Part shown: one piece after another, positions 63,036 to 64,000 of the stretch
Layout: every line of letters starts with the position of its first letter
Position numbering within the stretch: position 1 is the first letter of the stretch
Assembly: GCA_035582835.1 (NCBI GenBank)
Contig: JAYKAV010002790.1
Span: forward strand, 124,001-188,000
Origin: Phoebastria nigripes
Taxonomy: Eukaryota > Chordata > Aves > Procellariiformes > Diomedeidae
Direction of reading: 5' to 3'
DNA: 64,000 nucleotides
The notes under the pieces: generated by a model
The model's input: the letters and a program-made list of their open reading frames with translations, nothing else
What the model was told of the DNA's origin: nothing
Database searches by the model: none
Translations under genes and position numbers: made by a program

Positions 63036-64000
63036 TCCTAGGAAATTTTATCTTTTCCCATCTTCTTTCTGCATCAGCAGGCNCGCTCAGAAAGAGGACA
63101 TAAGCTTTCATCACACCTAAGTAGTTCTGGATGTCCACCATAAATCTTCATAGCATTTCAAATCATGGGCAGAACATAATAATGTTAGCAGAAAAGAGCT
63201 TGTGAGGAAGACTAAATATTCCAGAAAAGGCATTTATGCTTTGGTATGAATAATGCAGAGTCATACTTCTTGAGACAAAAATTGCAGGGAATATAGATTA
63301 TTTTGTCACTGTAAAGACCTTGAATCATTCACTTTGCTTCGTATAGCTATAATCTGAAAGAGATGTGGAGCATGGTGCAGACGTGTTTTATATATCAGAG
63401 ACCCACACAGCAATACACGCAAAGAGTGGTGCAGTGTTACATGAACAGCTTGTTACAGTTCAAGTACAGGAGTAGTATAGTTATGTCTGTGGGACATTAT
63501 ACCCAAGCTACTAAATCCAATCATTTCAACAAGTGCTTCTGGAGCCNGCTTGACTTGTTTGCCTCTAGTTAAGATTTCTCTGAAAAACATCCCTAAGTAT
63601 TTGCCACCATTATCATCCACACATGAAAAAGTAACTGGTTTTATCTCATCCAGACATAGACAGAGTCCTTATAGTTTTAGTGAGATTGGTTTTTTTGTGA
63701 CATAGGATAATAATGTCTTTTTAGAAGATCTATAGAGCCTCTACTCACGCCTGTCGTGATGTTTATTTTCCTGTATTTGTCTGTGAAGTTCTACTTGATT
63801 GCACTTATTGCACCAGATGGGAAAATAGAAGATTGATGGCTGACCTATTCCCATCCTCAGACAGTTTTGTACTTGGCTAATGCNTCTTTCAGGCTACATC
63901 CAGTCCACCAGTAGTTCAGAGCTTCTCTTAATCAAGGATTTTTTTCTCAAGACCCATCTTAGTTTTGATTAATTTATATGAGATGGGGCCCTCATTTTCT
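63036..64000. other. Intronic sequence, nothing recognised
   Basis: AT-rich unique-looking sequence up to the window edge, with three isolated Ns. No next GRM1 exon. Confidence 0.6.

Overview
This window is intronic DNA of a bird, almost certainly from the metabotropic glutamate receptor 1 gene (GRM1), with one coding exon at 56392-56627 on the + strand. The avian assignment rests on several CR1 LINE 3' ends with the (ATTCTRTG)-type tail, two solo LTRs of a TGT...ACA endogenous retrovirus family common in bird genomes, the near absence of SINEs, and the close but not mammalian GRM1 sequence. There is no prokaryotic gene content, and nearly all of the long open frames are chance frames in AT-rich intron. 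Isolated single Ns are scattered through the window.

Layout. Positions 1-56391 are one GRM1 intron (partial at its 5' end). It contains two old, diverged CR1 copies on the - strand (about 7690-8790 and 9900-11880, the second keeping recognisable reverse transcriptase), a solo LTR (12241-12844, -), a 156-bp tandem duplication with poly-T heads (16912-17227), a young CR1 3' end (21852-22038, -), a degenerate Ty3/gypsy retrotransposon pol region on the - strand (about 35640-37740), a short CR1 3' end (45636-45694, +), and a 90-bp unidentified dispersed duplication (47658-47747 and 49784-49873). The exon follows, then the next intron (56628-64000), which contains a pyrimidine microsatellite, a second solo LTR of the same family in the opposite orientation with a perfect 5-bp target-site duplication (60604-61193, +), and a longer CR1 fragment (62393-63035, -).

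The exon encodes part of lobe 2 of the extracellular glutamate-binding domain. It includes the residues equivalent to Asp318 and Arg323 of mGluR1, which contact glutamate, and the Cys378-Cys394 disulfide pair. The most unusual finding is the Ty3/gypsy fossil. It is recognisable only by assembling short conserved motifs across frames: a protease tail, RT motifs including YIDD, an RNase H start, the integrase D and E, and the integrase C-terminal region. Elements of this clade are very rare in birds. I found no functional novel system in the window.
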